From NCBI RefSeq assembly GCF_918797505.1, contig NC_092793.1:90904411-90968410 (forward strand): DNA of 64,000 bases. Reading direction: 5' to 3'. The number at the start of each line of letters is the position of its first letter. The stretch's first letter is position 1. Positions 21,126 to 32,148 of the stretch are shown here, piece by piece. Both the position numbers and the translations under genes were made by a program. The stretch comes from Bemisia tabaci. Taxonomy: Eukaryota > Arthropoda > Insecta > Hemiptera > Aleyrodidae. Below the pieces are notes generated by a model. That model was not told where the DNA came from. It made no database searches and worked only from the letters and a program-made list of their open reading frames with translations.

Positions 21126-21896
21126 ATGTTGAAAGGACTTGTTAGCCTCGTGACTGGTGGTGGATCTGGTCTTGGTAAAGCAACTGTAGAAAAACTAATC
21201 AAGGAAGGTGGGAAAGTGTCTATTTTAGATCTTCCGAAGTCTGGAGGAGATGGAGTTGCATCAGAGTTCGGTGGTGATGCCAAATTTTTCCCTGTTGATA
21301 TCACCTCAGAAAGTGATGTATCATCAGCCTTAACCGATACCAAGAAACGTTTTGGAAAACTGGATGTGATCGTAAACTGTGCAGGCATTGCAAGAGCCAA
21401 TAAAGTATACAATTTCAACAAAAATACCATGCACAAACTTGAGGACTTTGAGGATGTAGTTAAAACCAATGTTGTTGGAACTTTCAATGTTATTCGTCAG
21501 GGCGTAGGCGTCATTGGTGAGAATGAGCCGGATGAAGATGGATATCGCGGAGTTGTAATTAATGTTGCCAGCATAGCTGCCTTTGAAGGTCAAATAGGGC
21601 AAGCTGCTTACGCTGCCAGCAAAGGTGCTATTGTCAGTATGACATTGCCTCTTGCCAGAGATCTTGGAACTCATGGGATTCGCGTTTGCACAATAGCTCC
21701 GGGTCTGTTTGATACGCCGCTCCTACGTCATTTGCCAGATAAAGTAATTGCTTTCCTATCCAAACAGCATGTTTTTCCTCAAAGGTTAGGCAAAGGTTCT
21801 GAATTTGCTGATTTAGTTCAAGCTATAATTTTAAACAAAATGCTTAATGGTGAGGTGATTCGCCTGGACGGAGGTCTCAGAATGATGGCGGCATAG
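21126..21896 (+). CDS. HSD17B10: 3-hydroxyacyl-CoA dehydrogenase type-2 / 17-beta-HSD10
   Basis: 256 residues, complete; the family usually has about 255-261. In the mitochondrial matrix this short-chain dehydrogenase oxidises short branched-chain L-3-hydroxyacyl-CoAs (isoleucine breakdown) and hydroxysteroids with NAD+. In animals it is also a scaffold subunit of mitochondrial RNase P with the tRNA methyltransferase TRMT10C. Visible features: dinucleotide loop TGGGSGLG (residues 10-17); Asp35 at the end of the second strand, favouring NAD over NADP; NCAG (84-87); and the catalytic triad Ser149, Tyr162, Lys166 in [10 protein letters not shown] and AAYAASKG. The ATG at 21126 aligns with the family start; three preceding in-frame codons lack ATG. 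The Drosophila orthologue is scully. The ORF is intronless. A MULE-like MITE ends 176 bp upstream. Confidence 0.94.
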   Translation: MLKGLVSLVTGGGSGLGKATVEKLIKEGGKVSILDLPKSGGDGVASEFGGDAKFFPVDITSESDVSSALTDTKKRFGKLDVIVNCAGIARANKVYNFNKNTMHKLEDFEDVVKTNVVGTFNVIRQGVGVIGENEPDEDGYRGVVINVASIAAFEGQIGQAAYAASKGAIVSMTLPLARDLGTHGIRVCTIAPGLFDTPLLRHLPDKVIAFLSKQHVFPQRLGKGSEFADLVQAIILNKMLNGEVIRLDGGLRMMAA

Positions 21897-22393
21897 TGCC
21901 TCAACAATTCAAAGTCTTAGTTCTTTAGAATCGAAGCAAACATCAATATTGGACACTCAAGTGTATTATGAAAGTAAACGTAATCATATCCTTCAGTTTT
22001 GTATGATGAATGGAGCTCTTCCATGCACGAGGGATTTGGGTTTTAAGTAGTTATTCTTCTCTTACATTTTGCAAGTAACATGATGATTCCACTGGTTTTC
22101 TCTGAAAAACACCAAAGCTCTCTAAGGAATGGCCGCAGTGGAGGGGATATCCCACACTACCCTGAGTGTCCACCACTGTATTACGACAAACGCTATGCAA
22201 TGATAGGGAGAAGATTCATTAGCAGGGTTGCCACTTGGTTTGGGGACTCCCAAACTGAAAACACGGCAACCCTACTAATGTATTTGCTCCTATTCTTTGA
22301 TAGAAACTTTATCTTTACCTAGAGGTGGACTCTCGAGGTATCGTGGGGTACCCCTGCTACTTCAGCCTCAACTTAGAGAGTGTTTTAGCTCTT
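21897..22393 (+). other. HSD17B10 downstream region / probable 3' UTR
   Basis: No further gene. Short frames at about 22080-22320 are not recognisable. There is no AATAAA directly after the stop, so the 3' end may lie beyond the repeats that follow. Confidence 0.4.
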
Positions 22394-22898
22394 GGCCTGG
22401 ATACACGCTAAAATTTCCGATCAAATGGTGACGGTTGCGCACCATCTACCATCAATTTTTTGTGGCCTGCAAAAATTTGATGGTAGTTGATGCCGCAATC
22501 ACATGCTGAATGTGGCTTGAATGTGGAAGTCATCTGCCTGATGCCTGAATTTTGCGCGTGACGCGCAAAATTCAGCAACCATCGGACTATTGTTGGATTT
22601 GTCTGAACTATTCGAGTACATTTGATACACATCTGAATGAAAATAACTCGAATTTGCGAAATTTCAGCTGTTGGGGGATGACTGTTGACTACCACATTCA
22701 ACTGCTAAATTCAGCGTGTGATTGCGGCATGATGGAACTGTGGGTCTCATCCGTCATCTAATTTCCACACAGCTGTGCTTATTTCATGCTCATTTCAATC
22801 AACATGCTGTTTTAATTAATTTTACTCATCAATCCGAAAACTCTCGACCGCCATTTTTGTCATCATTTTTATTGGAAATTTGAGCGTGTATCCAGGCC
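22394..22898. mobile_element. K element (GGCCTGGATACACGCT TIR) carrying an L repeat
   Basis: Inverted ends GGCCTGGATACACGCT and complement, with CTT on both sides (22391-22393, 22899-22901), suggesting a 3-bp duplication. An L repeat (about 22491-22731) occupies the centre. No ORF. Confidence 0.65.
22491..22731. repeat. L repeat, copy 1
   Basis: TIR element starting TGCCGCAATCACATGC and ending with the complement-like GTGTGATTGCGGCA. A perfect internal hairpin is centred on GAATTTTGCGCG/CGCGCAAAATTC near 22560. TGA borders both ends, a possible 3-bp TSD. Other copies: 42187-42436 and 42512-42766. Confidence 0.68.
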
Positions 22899-22901
22899 CT
22901 T

Positions 22902-24483
22902 TGAATCAGATTTCAGAAAAAACCAGTGTCACCATTGTGCTTCTTGCAAAATTGTACATAGAATTCTGTCCAAACATCGCCAATTCCTGACACATGCAAG
23001 AGCTCTACTATTAAGTAGTTACTGCAGGGGTCAAGGTGCAATATAAAATGTTGGTCAAGGTACAGAAGAAGTATGTTTCTAGGTATAGAACAAATACTGG
23101 AAGATAGGGATTAAAGTAAATTCCCTGACACAGTTTGCTTTAAAAAGTTTTATTTGTTTTGAAAACCACCTCTGATTTTTCTTCTACCAAAGTGTCGGAG
23201 AAGGTCTGAAAATTGAAAAAATGAGGAGGGCAAAATTGTTAACAGAACCATTATCTTATTATTGGAGTGTCTCAATTTTTAAGAGTGAAGTAGCAGCATA
23301 GGTCGATGTGTGACCTATGAACCCACTATTCTCCTGTTAAATCAAGATTATATTTGGATATGTTTGTCCTTGGTGTGTAAAATGGCACCCTCCAAAGTTC
23401 GGAGTGCTCTACCAAAGAATTGCGCCCTCTTATGCGGTGTGGCCAAGTTATGTACCTTATACTAGTGCAACTGATGTGGCTAGATTTTGAGATCAATAAA
23501 AGGAAGGAATAAAAAGGCTCTTAGTTCATGAGTTAAAAAGAAGAACTAACTGCCTACATAAAACGGATGATCGCAAAGTATTGAAACCATGATCTCAGGA
23601 AGTCCAGTTGGGGAGAAGGAATGTAAAAAAAAAAGTGGTAAAAAGGTTCTTTCACCCAACTCTTCTGGTCGGCTAAAAATTAATAGCAAGAACCGAAATT
23701 GCCTGTGAGGGGTTCAAAACGAACCGGTCCTATACAAATAAGAAAACAGTCCTTCTATCTAGAATCCTGCTCCTCTGACACTTACATAAAAAAAATTCCC
23801 AGGTGGTTCTCCGAAAACTTACTATACTTTTAATAATGAAAAAACTTTTCGAAACGAACCGTGACTTGGAATTTGCAGTGACCTGTAAATGTTTTCTTGG
23901 TTGAAAGTCAGAGTAATTAGTATTCTCTCAGGGCTGAGATCATGCACCTCTGCTTTTTCAAGGTATTCTTATTGTATGGAGAGTCCACCCCAAATAAGTT
24001 TCTGTACTTCTAGATTGCGACAGAAGATCGGCTGACGTCACATTTAAATGTAAAGAAAATTGAAGGATGGAGGATCATCTGTGGCTGTCTAAAAGTGCAC
24101 AAACCAATATAGCGTGGACTCTAGCACTCTCCAGAGGATACCTGCTTGCATTATTTCCTTAACATATTTGCTCTTTATCTTCTATTCTCACATCTGAGGA
24201 GCATAATATTATTTATTGTCCATTTTTGCTTCTTTTGAGCATGGTCCCACTTACGTCTTGATTTTATACTTGCTTGTTCTCTTTGTTTTGTTAAGAAAAG
24301 AACAGTTGTGAAATCAGTGAAGCTTGTGTCAAACTTCATCTTTAGAAAAGATTAAATGTTATCCTAGGTCCAATTTTGTTATTTATCAAATTATTAAAAT
24401 CGATCAGTGCCACACGCACAAAGTGCCAGATGAACACAGCTTTGCATAATTTACTTCCATTTTTCCCAACCGCGGTGTCAATG
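22902..24483. other. unassigned 1.6-kb stretch
   Basis: No recognisable coding, RNA gene or TIR pair. Two close AATAAA sites (23495-23500, 23508-23513) could end a long HSD17B10 3' UTR, which is inference. Confidence 0.4.
23495..23513 (+). promoter_or_regulatory. paired AATAAA, possible distal poly(A) signal
   Basis: Two AATAAA hexamers 13 bp apart, about 1.6 kb past the HSD17B10 stop. They are the first canonical pair on this strand in the region that I noted; the assignment is speculative. Confidence 0.2.
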
Positions 24484-25725
24484 CTGCTGTGATAGCGAAG
24501 AGAACCGTAAGTGCAAAATTTTCGAAATCGAGTTTTCTTCAATATTCGTCTAAACTCTTTTAGATGAAATTACTGAGACAGCGAAAACAGCAAAATTCAT
24601 CTAATTTAATGAAAACGAGACGTATGAGAAAGCCGTAAGTGCACAAAAAATGACTATAGTTTTTTCAAGACAGCCGTAGATGCATGAGAGCCAATGAAAA
24701 CAGTGCTTTCCAGTAAAGTGCCGGCTGTGCCGCCCTCTTCTGCCAATTTCTAACCTGTAAATGTGTTTGTTGTGCGTCCAAAACGCAACCACGAAAGCAT
24801 GCAGAAGATAGCACTTACGGCTGTCTTGCCTAACAATAACCTAACACGAAACTGAATTTTACTTTTTTCATGTACTTTAAAATATAATCGGTCGAGTTTT
24901 AATCCCCTAAATGATTTCTAGGAATCTTCTGGACGAATAGTGGCAATTTGACACAGGGCCGGATCTACGTTTCACGTTGGGGGGTGCAAGCCCAGATTTT
25001 GGCGCCCCCCCCCCCCCCACGCCGGGGGGTCTGGGGGTTATGGAATACCCCCCAGGAAAGCGGGGGGTCCGGGAGCCCCCCCGGAAAATTTTTGAAAATT
25101 ACAGTGTGCCAGACGGGCGTTTTCCGTAGTTTTTGGCGAAAAATTGATTTTCAAAGAGCGGTGTACACGCATATAAAAATACGCATAAAGTCGCATTCCT
25201 CAATACATTCTTTATGTGTGCTTTCTATAAAGCACTGACAGATACGTACTTACACTTCACATTTTATGAATGAATATTGGGTGTACCAAAGGCAAAGAAC
25301 ATTGACCAAAGGGTAGGTTGAAGCTCCAGCGAATGAAGGAGGTAAGTATAAGTAACATTTTTGTGATTTTTAGAAAGACGATTTTAATGTTGAAAAGTTA
25401 CGTGGGGTCTTGCAGCAAAAAAAATTATTTAAAATGGTATTTTGAGATGAGATTTGTTCAAAATCACCGCTACAGGTATTTTAATTTTTCAGTAATCTCA
25501 CTTACTCCCTTCATTCACTGGTAGAGTCCCACTGGAAGCTTTTTCAACTGTGAAATTGTATTATAGGGAAAGGCTTTTTTGAGGGTTAGTTGTTAAACAG
25601 AGTACAACAAAAACAAGAGAAAGAAAAGGATAAGTAGGTTTTAATTAATCCCATTAGTGGAACGTGCCTATAACATGTTTTGAAATTGTACTTTTCGTGC
25701 CTTTTTTTCTGAAAAAATGTCAATT

Positions 25726-25900
25726 ACTGAATCAAAATTAACCGTGCGTAGGCAACTACACTTTCAATTGACAGAATGGCCAGATTTGTCAACCTTTCCT
25801 GCAACATGGTCGACCGCAAATAATTTTTGATGAGCTTTAATTTACTAAAACTGCGTTCACAGCTAGCGGAGGTTGTCGGTAAAGTGCAATACAAACAATG
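25726..25900 (-). pseudogene. hAT transposase C-terminal (dimerisation) fragment
   Basis: About 50 codons match the conserved hAT C-terminal domain: [20 protein letters not shown], then [17 protein letters not shown], then a stop. This domain mediates transposase dimerisation. Upstream on the minus strand the frame passes into CT-rich simple repeat and repeat-end sequence, so the catalytic core is missing. The fragment cannot mobilise anything alone. Confidence 0.88.
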
Positions 25901-26238
25901 CAATACAATTCTCTCCCTCCCTCCCCTCTCCCTCTCACTCTCTCTAAAAAAAGTCATTGCCGTTTTGGCGCCCCCTCCCCCTAAAGTGGCGCCTCGTCTT
26001 CTTTCATAGCCTAAGTTTACAGTCATCACTCATTGTTATTTTAATTTCGTTCTTTCCTTAAATCTAGCGCCTTTTTCACCCCCGAGTTAGCCTCGTTAAC
26101 CCATCGGAATTCATTTAACGATTCCGCGTGCATTAAAAATATTGGAATTTTCAATCCATACCTTTAACCTTGACGCCTTATGCTCAGTGCTGACTTTGAC
26201 TTCAGCTTTCAGGTGCTCTTCAGAAGATATGAAAACTG

Positions 26239-27133
26239 ACAAAGGACCCCGCACACCTCTTATGGGAAGCTGCACCACGAAGAATTGCCTTCTGACTTAT
26301 GTATTTCGATTCTCCTCAAGATGCTGATCAAAACTTATAATTGCGCCAACTTTCTATGATGCACCGTTTTCGCAAAAAACCTAGGAAAAGATTCAATTAT
26401 TCGGTGATAAAAAGCCAGAAAGATTCCTCATTTCAGTGCTCGATTGACAGGCGGCTGTGTGTCAACAAGGAAATCATGGGGACTCCCGCACCGAGCGGCA
26501 GTCTTATCTCGGATTCCGCACGCCGTTTTGCTCGACCACCATCCAAATCAGATTCTTGAGGGAGGGAGATAGTCCCTGAGTCGGCAGGTACAGATAAGAA
26601 GACGCACAGCTAGTCTTAACGACTTTAAATTTTTTGACGAGTCACAAGCAAAAACTCTTCAGATTCTTGAAGTAGAGTGTCTACTGAGTCATTTAAGCCA
26701 AAAAGAAAAAAATTCTGTCGAGCTCCTGGAAAATAAAGTCGATTTAAAGGTATTTTTGGGCTAAAATAGCCAAATTACCCATAGCAAGGCCCGTCATATT
26801 ATTTAAAAACTTGTTTTCTTCCTGGGTATAATGCCCAAGTTTCTTAAACATGCATATTTTAAGCCTCCGATTACTTAAACTTAACTACTAGACGGACACA
26901 TGCTACATTTTTTCCTTATTCACATCGGGCCTGTTCTCAAATGCTTTGTTCTTTTTTATTCATAGTCGCCGAATAATTGAATCTTCTCATAGGTTTTTTT
27001 GCGAAAACGGTGCATCGTAGAAAGTTGGCGCAATTATAACTTTTGATCAGCATCTTGAGGAGAATCGAAATATATAAGTCAGAAGGCAATTCTTCGTGGT
27101 GCAGCTTCCCATAAGAGGTGTGCGGGGTCCTTT
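26239..27133. repeat. inverted repeat inside the hAT (arms about 165 bp)
   Basis: Left arm about 26239-26403 and right arm about 26967-27133 are near-complementary (for example CCCGCACACCTCTTATGGG against its reverse). The about 560-bp interior has no recognisable gene. It may be a separate inserted element whose exact ends I could not fix. Confidence 0.7.
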
Positions 27134-27531
27134 CGCCCCTTTTTTCTAATGTTATTCCTGTTTCGAGCTTTGTGGCGATTAGGCGTCGTAAAGCGCCAAA
27201 GAGCGCTATAAAAGCGACTCATATGTATGTATTCCTGTTTCGATATTCATAACCTCCCTCTCCTCTTCCCCTTCTCTTCCCCTTCTCACCCTCCCTCCCT
27301 CTCTCCTCCTTTCTAAAAAAAAGTCTTTGCCATTTTGGCGCCCCCTTCCTGAAGTGGCGCCCGGGGCACGTGCACCCACTTGCCCCCCCCCCCCCCCCCT
27401 TAGATCCGGCCCTGATTTGACAAAGAACGGAGGCTTCTTTCAATAAAATGTTCCGGTCACAAGCTTCTGAGCCCGTTTTCTCAGAACTTCATTTTTGCAG
27501 TTACGGCTCTCTTCGCTATCACGGCAGAATG

Positions 27532-27893
27532 GTTTGTCACGTCTCCATGTGCGTCTGGTAAGGGAGAGTGGGGTTATTTGAGCCAGTTTTAGGAAAACGT
27601 TCCTAAATCTTATTTAAAAGAAAAATTTGGTCTGACTTCATGATTTAATACGATCAAGTATACTCTTAGCTGTTTAATTTATGCCGGAATAAATATTTTT
27701 TGCTTAAAGTAAAGTCAAGATCTGCATTAGAGCAGGATAACCTTTTTGGCTCCCGCCCAGGGGGTTAACTGTGTCACCTATTGTAAATCATTCTGAATAT
27801 ATTTTAATCAACTTAAAATAGATATTTGTCAAACCTGTATGAGAGATATATTTAAATGTTTCAATGCTGCACTATAAAAAAAGTAAGTGTATA
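27532..27893. other. unassigned stretch
   Basis: Begins with GGGAGAGTGGGGTTATTTG, a phrase resembling the ends of AGGGGAG-type repeats, without a visible partner end. No gene. Confidence 0.4.
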
Positions 27894-28582
27894 AAGCGTC
27901 CAGCCCACCTACGAACTAGGGGCCTCAAAGAGGTTCATCGATGGAACTGTTAACCAAGATCCATCCATATAGGTCAGTCAGTGCGCAGATTTCCCCGCTC
28001 GGGGTAAGCCCCTTTCCATTGGCTCGTGACGTCAGCATTACTGCCGCGAAAACCAGAAAAGTCGGAAACAATGTTTTTCTTATGGGAGAAGGCAACTCTT
28101 TCTTAACGAGTCATTTAAATTTCTTACTTTTAAATCCTTTGAAACTTTCTGAGTGTCGAAAAAAACGTTTAGACATTAGCATTCAGAGTTTCGATTTTGC
28201 CGAATTTGTATTCTTTCATATTTACAGTTTACTCTGCATCAGCCATTTTTACACGCGAATCTATACCGCTAGATGGCTTGTTACATCGCTGACTTCAAAA
28301 ATCATATAAAAATATAAAAACGCAAATTCAGCTGAATTTAAACCCTGAACGCTAATGTCTAAACGTTCTTTTCGACACTCAGAAAGTTTCAAAGGATTTA
28401 AAAGTAAGAAATTTAAATGATTCATTAAGAAAAATTTGCTCTGTCCCATAAGGAAAGCATTGTTTCCGACAGTTCCGGTTTTCGCGGTAGTAATGCTGAC
28501 GTCATGCGCAGAAAATTCTCATTTCGGTTTCGGGAATGACTGACCTGTATGGATGGATCTTGACTGTTAACTGTTGCCTTTC
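27894..28582. repeat. F repeat, copy a (interrupted by a palindromic MULE)
   Basis: Starts AAGCGTCCAGCCCACC and matches the full F copy at 39787-40019 up to GTTGCCTTTC, where it is cut. The 608-bp element at 27955 splits it. Confidence 0.65.
27955..28562. mobile_element. 608-bp palindromic MULE-like element
   Basis: Inverted ends CAAGATCCATCCATATAGG and near-complement, with arms extending about 280 bp each. A perfect 9-bp duplication, ACTGTTAAC, flanks it (27946-27954, 28563-28571). Part of the left arm recurs at about 41990-42160. The arms include GTGACGTCAGCATTACTGCC. No ORF of note. Confidence 0.9.
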
Positions 28583-28601
28583 TATAGCGTCCAGCCCACC
28601 T

Positions 28602-29243
28602 GAGGGCTGGACACACGTTCAAAGTGGAGCTTCAAAGTGGTAAACGTTTAGCCAAGAGTTGACTGGTGACGTGGCCCTTGATGTGTTCACTTTGTAGCGG
28701 TGTTTACACGACTTTGAAGACTTAACCCTAAAATTTCATTGAAACAAACATTAAAAGTAAACAAAGATCGTGCTGAAGCAGTTTGATTTTATTAAAATGG
28801 ATATAGACCGTGATAATTTTGTTAAAAAAGCTGTAGTGGTTGACAAGTTTCAGAGCCGAAACAGCAGGACCTTTTGCGATGACCTGATTTACTTTGGAAT
28901 CAGCAGGATTTGTACCTTGTGCGATAACCTGTCCTGGTGATGGATTGGTTGTTGCAGGAGCAAGTGAGGCTGGGTTTTCAACTAGGTTGACAATTTTCAG
29001 AGTCGAAACGGCAGGACCTTTTGCGATGACCTGATTAAATTCCATAATTTTTCACTACGCAGACGCACTTAAATTATTATTGTAATAGCCGCGCGCTTGG
29101 AGAGGTTAGATGGACGTTGAGATCCGCAGAGCATCGATGACCTTCAAAGGAGAGCGGGCCGCTCTCCTTTGAAGGTCATCAATCAACACTTGACTAAACG
29201 TTTACCACTTTGAAGCTCCTCTTTGAACGTGTGTCCAGCCCTC
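28602..29243. mobile_element. O element (GAGGGCTGGACACACGTTC TIR)
   Basis: 642 bp inside an F repeat. Inverted ends of about 50 bp start GAGGGCTGGACACACGTTC and include GTGGTAAACGTTTAG. A long perfect hairpin sits at about 29137-29182 (GATGACCTTCAAAGGAGAGC and complement around GGGCC). Only a T, or CT, is shared at the borders, so the duplication is 1-2 bp or absent. It carries a small repetitive ORF on the minus strand. Confidence 0.75.
28728..29045 (-). CDS. small repetitive ORF inside the O element
   Basis: 105 codons from an ATG at 29045. The N-terminal half repeats a phrase: NQVIAKGPAVSTLKIVN at the start and NQVIAKGPAVSALKLVN about 50 residues later, with a related GQVIAQGTNPADSK between. 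The C-terminal third is hydrophobic and unrelated. I do not recognise it and do not know whether it is expressed. The protein repetition may simply mirror a DNA repeat; it could also be a captured host fragment. Confidence 0.25.
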   Translation of the reverse strand: MEFNQVIAKGPAVSTLKIVNLVENPASLAPATTNPSPGQVIAQGTNPADSKVNQVIAKGPAVSALKLVNHYSFFNKIITVYIHFNKIKLLQHDLCLLLMFVSMKF

Positions 29244-29459
29244 TACAAACTAGGGGCTTCAAAGAGGCTCATCGATGGAACTGTTGACTGTTGCCTTTCA
29301 AAGATCGTCGGGCCGACGATCTTTGAGGCTAACCGACGTGTTCGGGATACATCACAGATCAGATCTTGAAATTTTCAAGGCATTCCGTGCAGAAATGGCT
29401 GAGAAATAGAAGAATTAGTGCCAGTTTGAGAGCCCCAGTTTGTACGTGGGCTGGACGCT

Positions 29460-29620
29460 AAAGATCGTCGGGCCGACGATCTTTGAAGGTAACCGATGTG
29501 TTCGGGATACATCACAGATCAGATCTTGAAATTTTCAAGGAATTCCGTGCAGAAATGGCTGAGAAATAGAAGAATTAGTGCCAGTTTAAGAGCCCCAGTT
29601 TGTACGTGGGCTGGACGCTT
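29460..29620. repeat. F half-repeat, copy c (tandem with copy b)
   Basis: About 160 bp starting exactly at the hairpin AAAGATCGTCGG and ending GGGCTGGACGCTT. It directly follows copy b and is nearly identical to its right half. Confidence 0.8.
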
Positions 29621-29848
29621 AAGAAACTAGCCGTTCTGGACGCGCTAGAACGCGCTTTGCGCGTCCGGAACGGCCAGCCAAGGGGCTGCGCCCCCCGATC
29701 ACTCGCTATGCGAGTGACATACAGTCGCTCCGCGAGCCATTTTACTCAGTGATTGGACGTTTGATCACTAAGATGTATACATTTTGGAGACTGTGGAGGC
29801 AAAAATGAATTCGTCACAAAACCTTGTTGCCGGAGCGTGCCATCATTT
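29621..29848. other. GC-rich stretch with several short hairpins
   Basis: Contains CCGTTCTGGACGCGC paired with GCGCGTCCGGAACGG, then GGGGCTGCGCCCC, CACTCGCTATGCGAGTG and CGCTCCGCGAG. No coding is apparent. The hairpins look like remains of an unidentified repeat. Confidence 0.5.
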
Positions 29849-30419
29849 CTGCCGTGATAGCGAAGAGAGCCGTAAGTGCTTTCGAAATCGAGTTTTCTTC
29901 AAAATTCGTCGAAACTCTTTTGGATGAAATTACTGAGACAGCTAAAACAGCAAAATTCATTCTAATTTAATGAAAACGAGACGAATGTAAAAGCCGTAAG
30001 TCCACAAAAAATGACACAATTTTTTTTCAAGACAGCCGTAGATGCATGAGAGCCAATGAAAACAGTGCTTTCTAGTAAAGTGCCGGCTGTGCCGCCCTCT
30101 TCTGCCAATTTCTAACCTGAAAATGTGTTTGTTGTGCGTCCAAAACACAACCACGAAAGCATGCAGAAGATAGCACTTACGGCTGTCTTGCCTATCAATA
30201 ACCTAGCATGAAAATGGAAAATATTCTTTTTATGTAATGGAAATAAAATCAGTCGATTTTTAATCATCCATACGATTTCTAGGAGTCTTCCGGACGATTA
30301 GTGGCAATTTGACAAAGAACGGAGGCGTCTTTCATTAAAATGATCTTGTCAGAAGCTTCTGAGCGCGTTTTCTCAAAACTTCATTCTTGCACTTACGGCT
30401 CTCTTCGCTAATACGGCAG
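29849..30419. mobile_element. 4-bp-TSD element (CTGCCGTGATAGCG family), copy B
   Basis: 571 bp, uninterrupted. Ends CTGCCGTGATAGCGAAGA and complement (one base changed at the right). ATTT flanks both sides (29845-29848, 30420-30423). Confidence 0.9.
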
Positions 30420-30423
30420 ATTT

Positions 30424-30945
30424 GCACATGAAAGATGCGTTATCTGGAGGCATCGGGTCAACTGTTGCTTACCCGATGGGTACCGTTGAGAGTGTGACGA
30501 TTGTTCTTGAAGACTTGCTGACTTCTCGCTAATTGCCCGATGACTGTCATGGCGGGCCATCGGCCAACGCAATCGCCCAGCACCTTTCAAAGATGGGCAA
30601 GGCATAGAGTACAATAGAGTCGCAATGTACTGGAGCGCCGACGAAGTCAATCCATTAACGGGCCTTTCCGAGCCGCTTGTGCTCCGAAAAGTGTGAACCA
30701 AGTGTGAACCCGACGGCACTTATCATCATTGTGGCTTATGGAGACATCAAGAAGTACTTGTGTTTTTTCGACATTTTTAATTCAATCATCATTAATTTTT
30801 GAAAATTTTGCTGCAAACAGGTAGTTCAAGCCATAGTGAATCCATTAATGTATCATACTCTTGAATAATATTCCAAAAAGGAAGTAAATTGAGACTTAAA
30901 CCAAGTGTGAACCGACAAGCATTTCTTATCACGGTGGCTTATGGG
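30424..30945. other. unassigned stretch
   Basis: No recognisable gene. About 45 bp at 30605-30645 (GAGTACAATAGAG region) recur inverted at about 40415-40460. AAGTGTGAACC occurs twice (about 30699 and 30903). Confidence 0.4.
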
Positions 30946-31596
30946 CAGGGCCGGATTTAGCTTTTTGCCGCCCCTGGGCAAGCTACATTTTGCCGCCCCT
31001 GGGTCTGCAATATTTCGCCACTATATTGTCAACAGTATCCTCCCTTCCCCCTCTCCGCACTCCCAACTTCCCACGCCATCTCATCTTGCCCCCCCCCCCC
31101 CCTCGTGCGCCGCCTGGGCGCGTGCGCGTAGCTGCTTCAAAATGCGCCACGAATATATAAAATGGATTGGATGGATGAGACAAAAATAAGATATGGAGTC
31201 AAAGTTGAAGCTAGTGTAGCTCAATGTATTAGTTGAAATGTATTTTCGGAAGATCAGGTTAAAAAGTTTTTCTCCGGGTTTTCAGTTTAGCAAAGCTGTC
31301 AACCAGAGCATCAACGTCTAAATTGATTATCAAGTCTGCCTCGATGTCTAAAATTGCCGTGTTGTTTAGTATCACTCCAACGAACGATCATCCTAGCGCT
31401 TAAGGCCGGACCTAAGGGGTGGCAGCTTTGCCGCTCCCGTCAGGCGTCGACTCCCTTCCTTCATATACATTTTGCCGCTCATCTTTTCACTTCGTTCCGT
31501 CTCTGTCTCCCTCCATTTATTCCTTTTTTCTCGCTTTAACTTTCAATTAATTCAGTGCCAAAATCTGCCACTATGCGCAAGTGCCCCAGTGCCCTA
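30946..31596. mobile_element. hAT copy (CAGGGCCGG family), right end lost
   Basis: Starts CAGGGCCGGATTTAGC and follows the 338-2186 element closely without the palindrome insertion, giving the empty site near 31150. It stops about 15 bp short of the expected right TIR. Confidence 0.85.
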
Positions 31597-31836
31597 AACA
31601 TTCTGAGTTGAATCTACAAATGTTTAATTTAATTTACAATTGACATCATCGCCGAAACATCGATGACACCAAACCTAAAAGAGACACTTTTCTCAATCGT
31701 TTTCCTCAATTATTTTGCATTATTTTCTACATATAATTGCACATTGCTTATATAATTGTCATTTTTCCTCCATATAAGTAATAATGTAACATATATTTTA
31801 AAATTCCCGTATATATTTGGTAGTTTTGGGTTTCTG

Positions 31837-32148
31837 TAGAGTCCCTTCATACTGAGAGTCAAGACAATTTGAATCCATTTCTGATTGGTTCCCGTATTTT
31901 AGGCCTCCACAGTGTCACAAATGGGAATAAAGATTACATTTTCACCAATTACAAATATTATAATCTGGAATGGACCTGGGAATTACGGGTTCGGCAAGGA
32001 ACAAACGGAATGAGAGGAGGAACGGAGAAAGGCATTTGAGAATGGGCCGATCAAAGATTACGAAAAACGTTCAATTTCTGTAATCTTTATTCCCGTTTGT
32101 GACATCCATGAGCCGAATTGTCTTGACTCTCAGTATAAAGGGACTCTA
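31837..32148. mobile_element. P-family hAT MITE, copy 1
   Basis: 312 bp. Ends TAGAGTCCCTTCATACTG and the complement of TAGAGTCCCTTTATACTG. A perfect 8-bp duplication, GGTTTCTG, flanks it (31829-31836, 32149-32156). It shares the first about 15 bp with the Q family but has a different core (GGGAATAAAGATTAC in inverted pairs). Confidence 0.92.

Larger units (their letters stand above)
24954..27414. mobile_element. hAT element with transposase remnant (CAGGGCCGGATCTA)
   Basis: 2.46 kb; TIR CAGGGCCGGATCTA and complement. A perfect 8-bp duplication, ATTTGACA, flanks it (24946-24953, 27415-27422). Copies B and C of the host element read through this site, at about 30309 and 61971, confirming the empty site. 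A minus-strand transposase end survives at 25745-25900. The right-end phrase TTTTGGCGCCCCC is also duplicated internally near 25965. Confidence 0.93.
24484..27527. mobile_element. 4-bp-TSD element (CTGCCGTGATAGCG family), copy A, interrupted
   Basis: Ends CTGCTGTGATAGCGAAGA and complement of CTGCCGTGATAGCGAAGA. AATG borders both sides (24480-24483, 27528-27531). Internal phrases GCCGTAAGTGC and CGTAGATGCATGAGAGCC match copies at 29849 and 61516. A 2.46-kb hAT is inserted near its right third; removed, the element is about 575 bp. A 4-bp TSD is known for Sola1 and Chapaev-type elements among others. Confidence 0.85.
28586..29459. repeat. F repeat, copy b (interrupted by O)
   Basis: F sequence from AGCGTCCAGCCCACC (28586-28601) continues at 29244-29459 after the O insertion. 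It includes the perfect hairpin AAAGATCGTCGG and complement near 29310 and ends TGGGCTGGACGCT. Confidence 0.7.

Noticed and set aside
21330..21674. Minus-strand ORFs opposite HSD17B10
   Set aside because: Antisense shadows; the plus strand has every catalytic motif.
29621..29848. Short hairpins as a tRNA or structured RNA gene
   Set aside because: No cloverleaf, no A or B box spacing, and the hairpins are GC palindromes typical of repeat debris.
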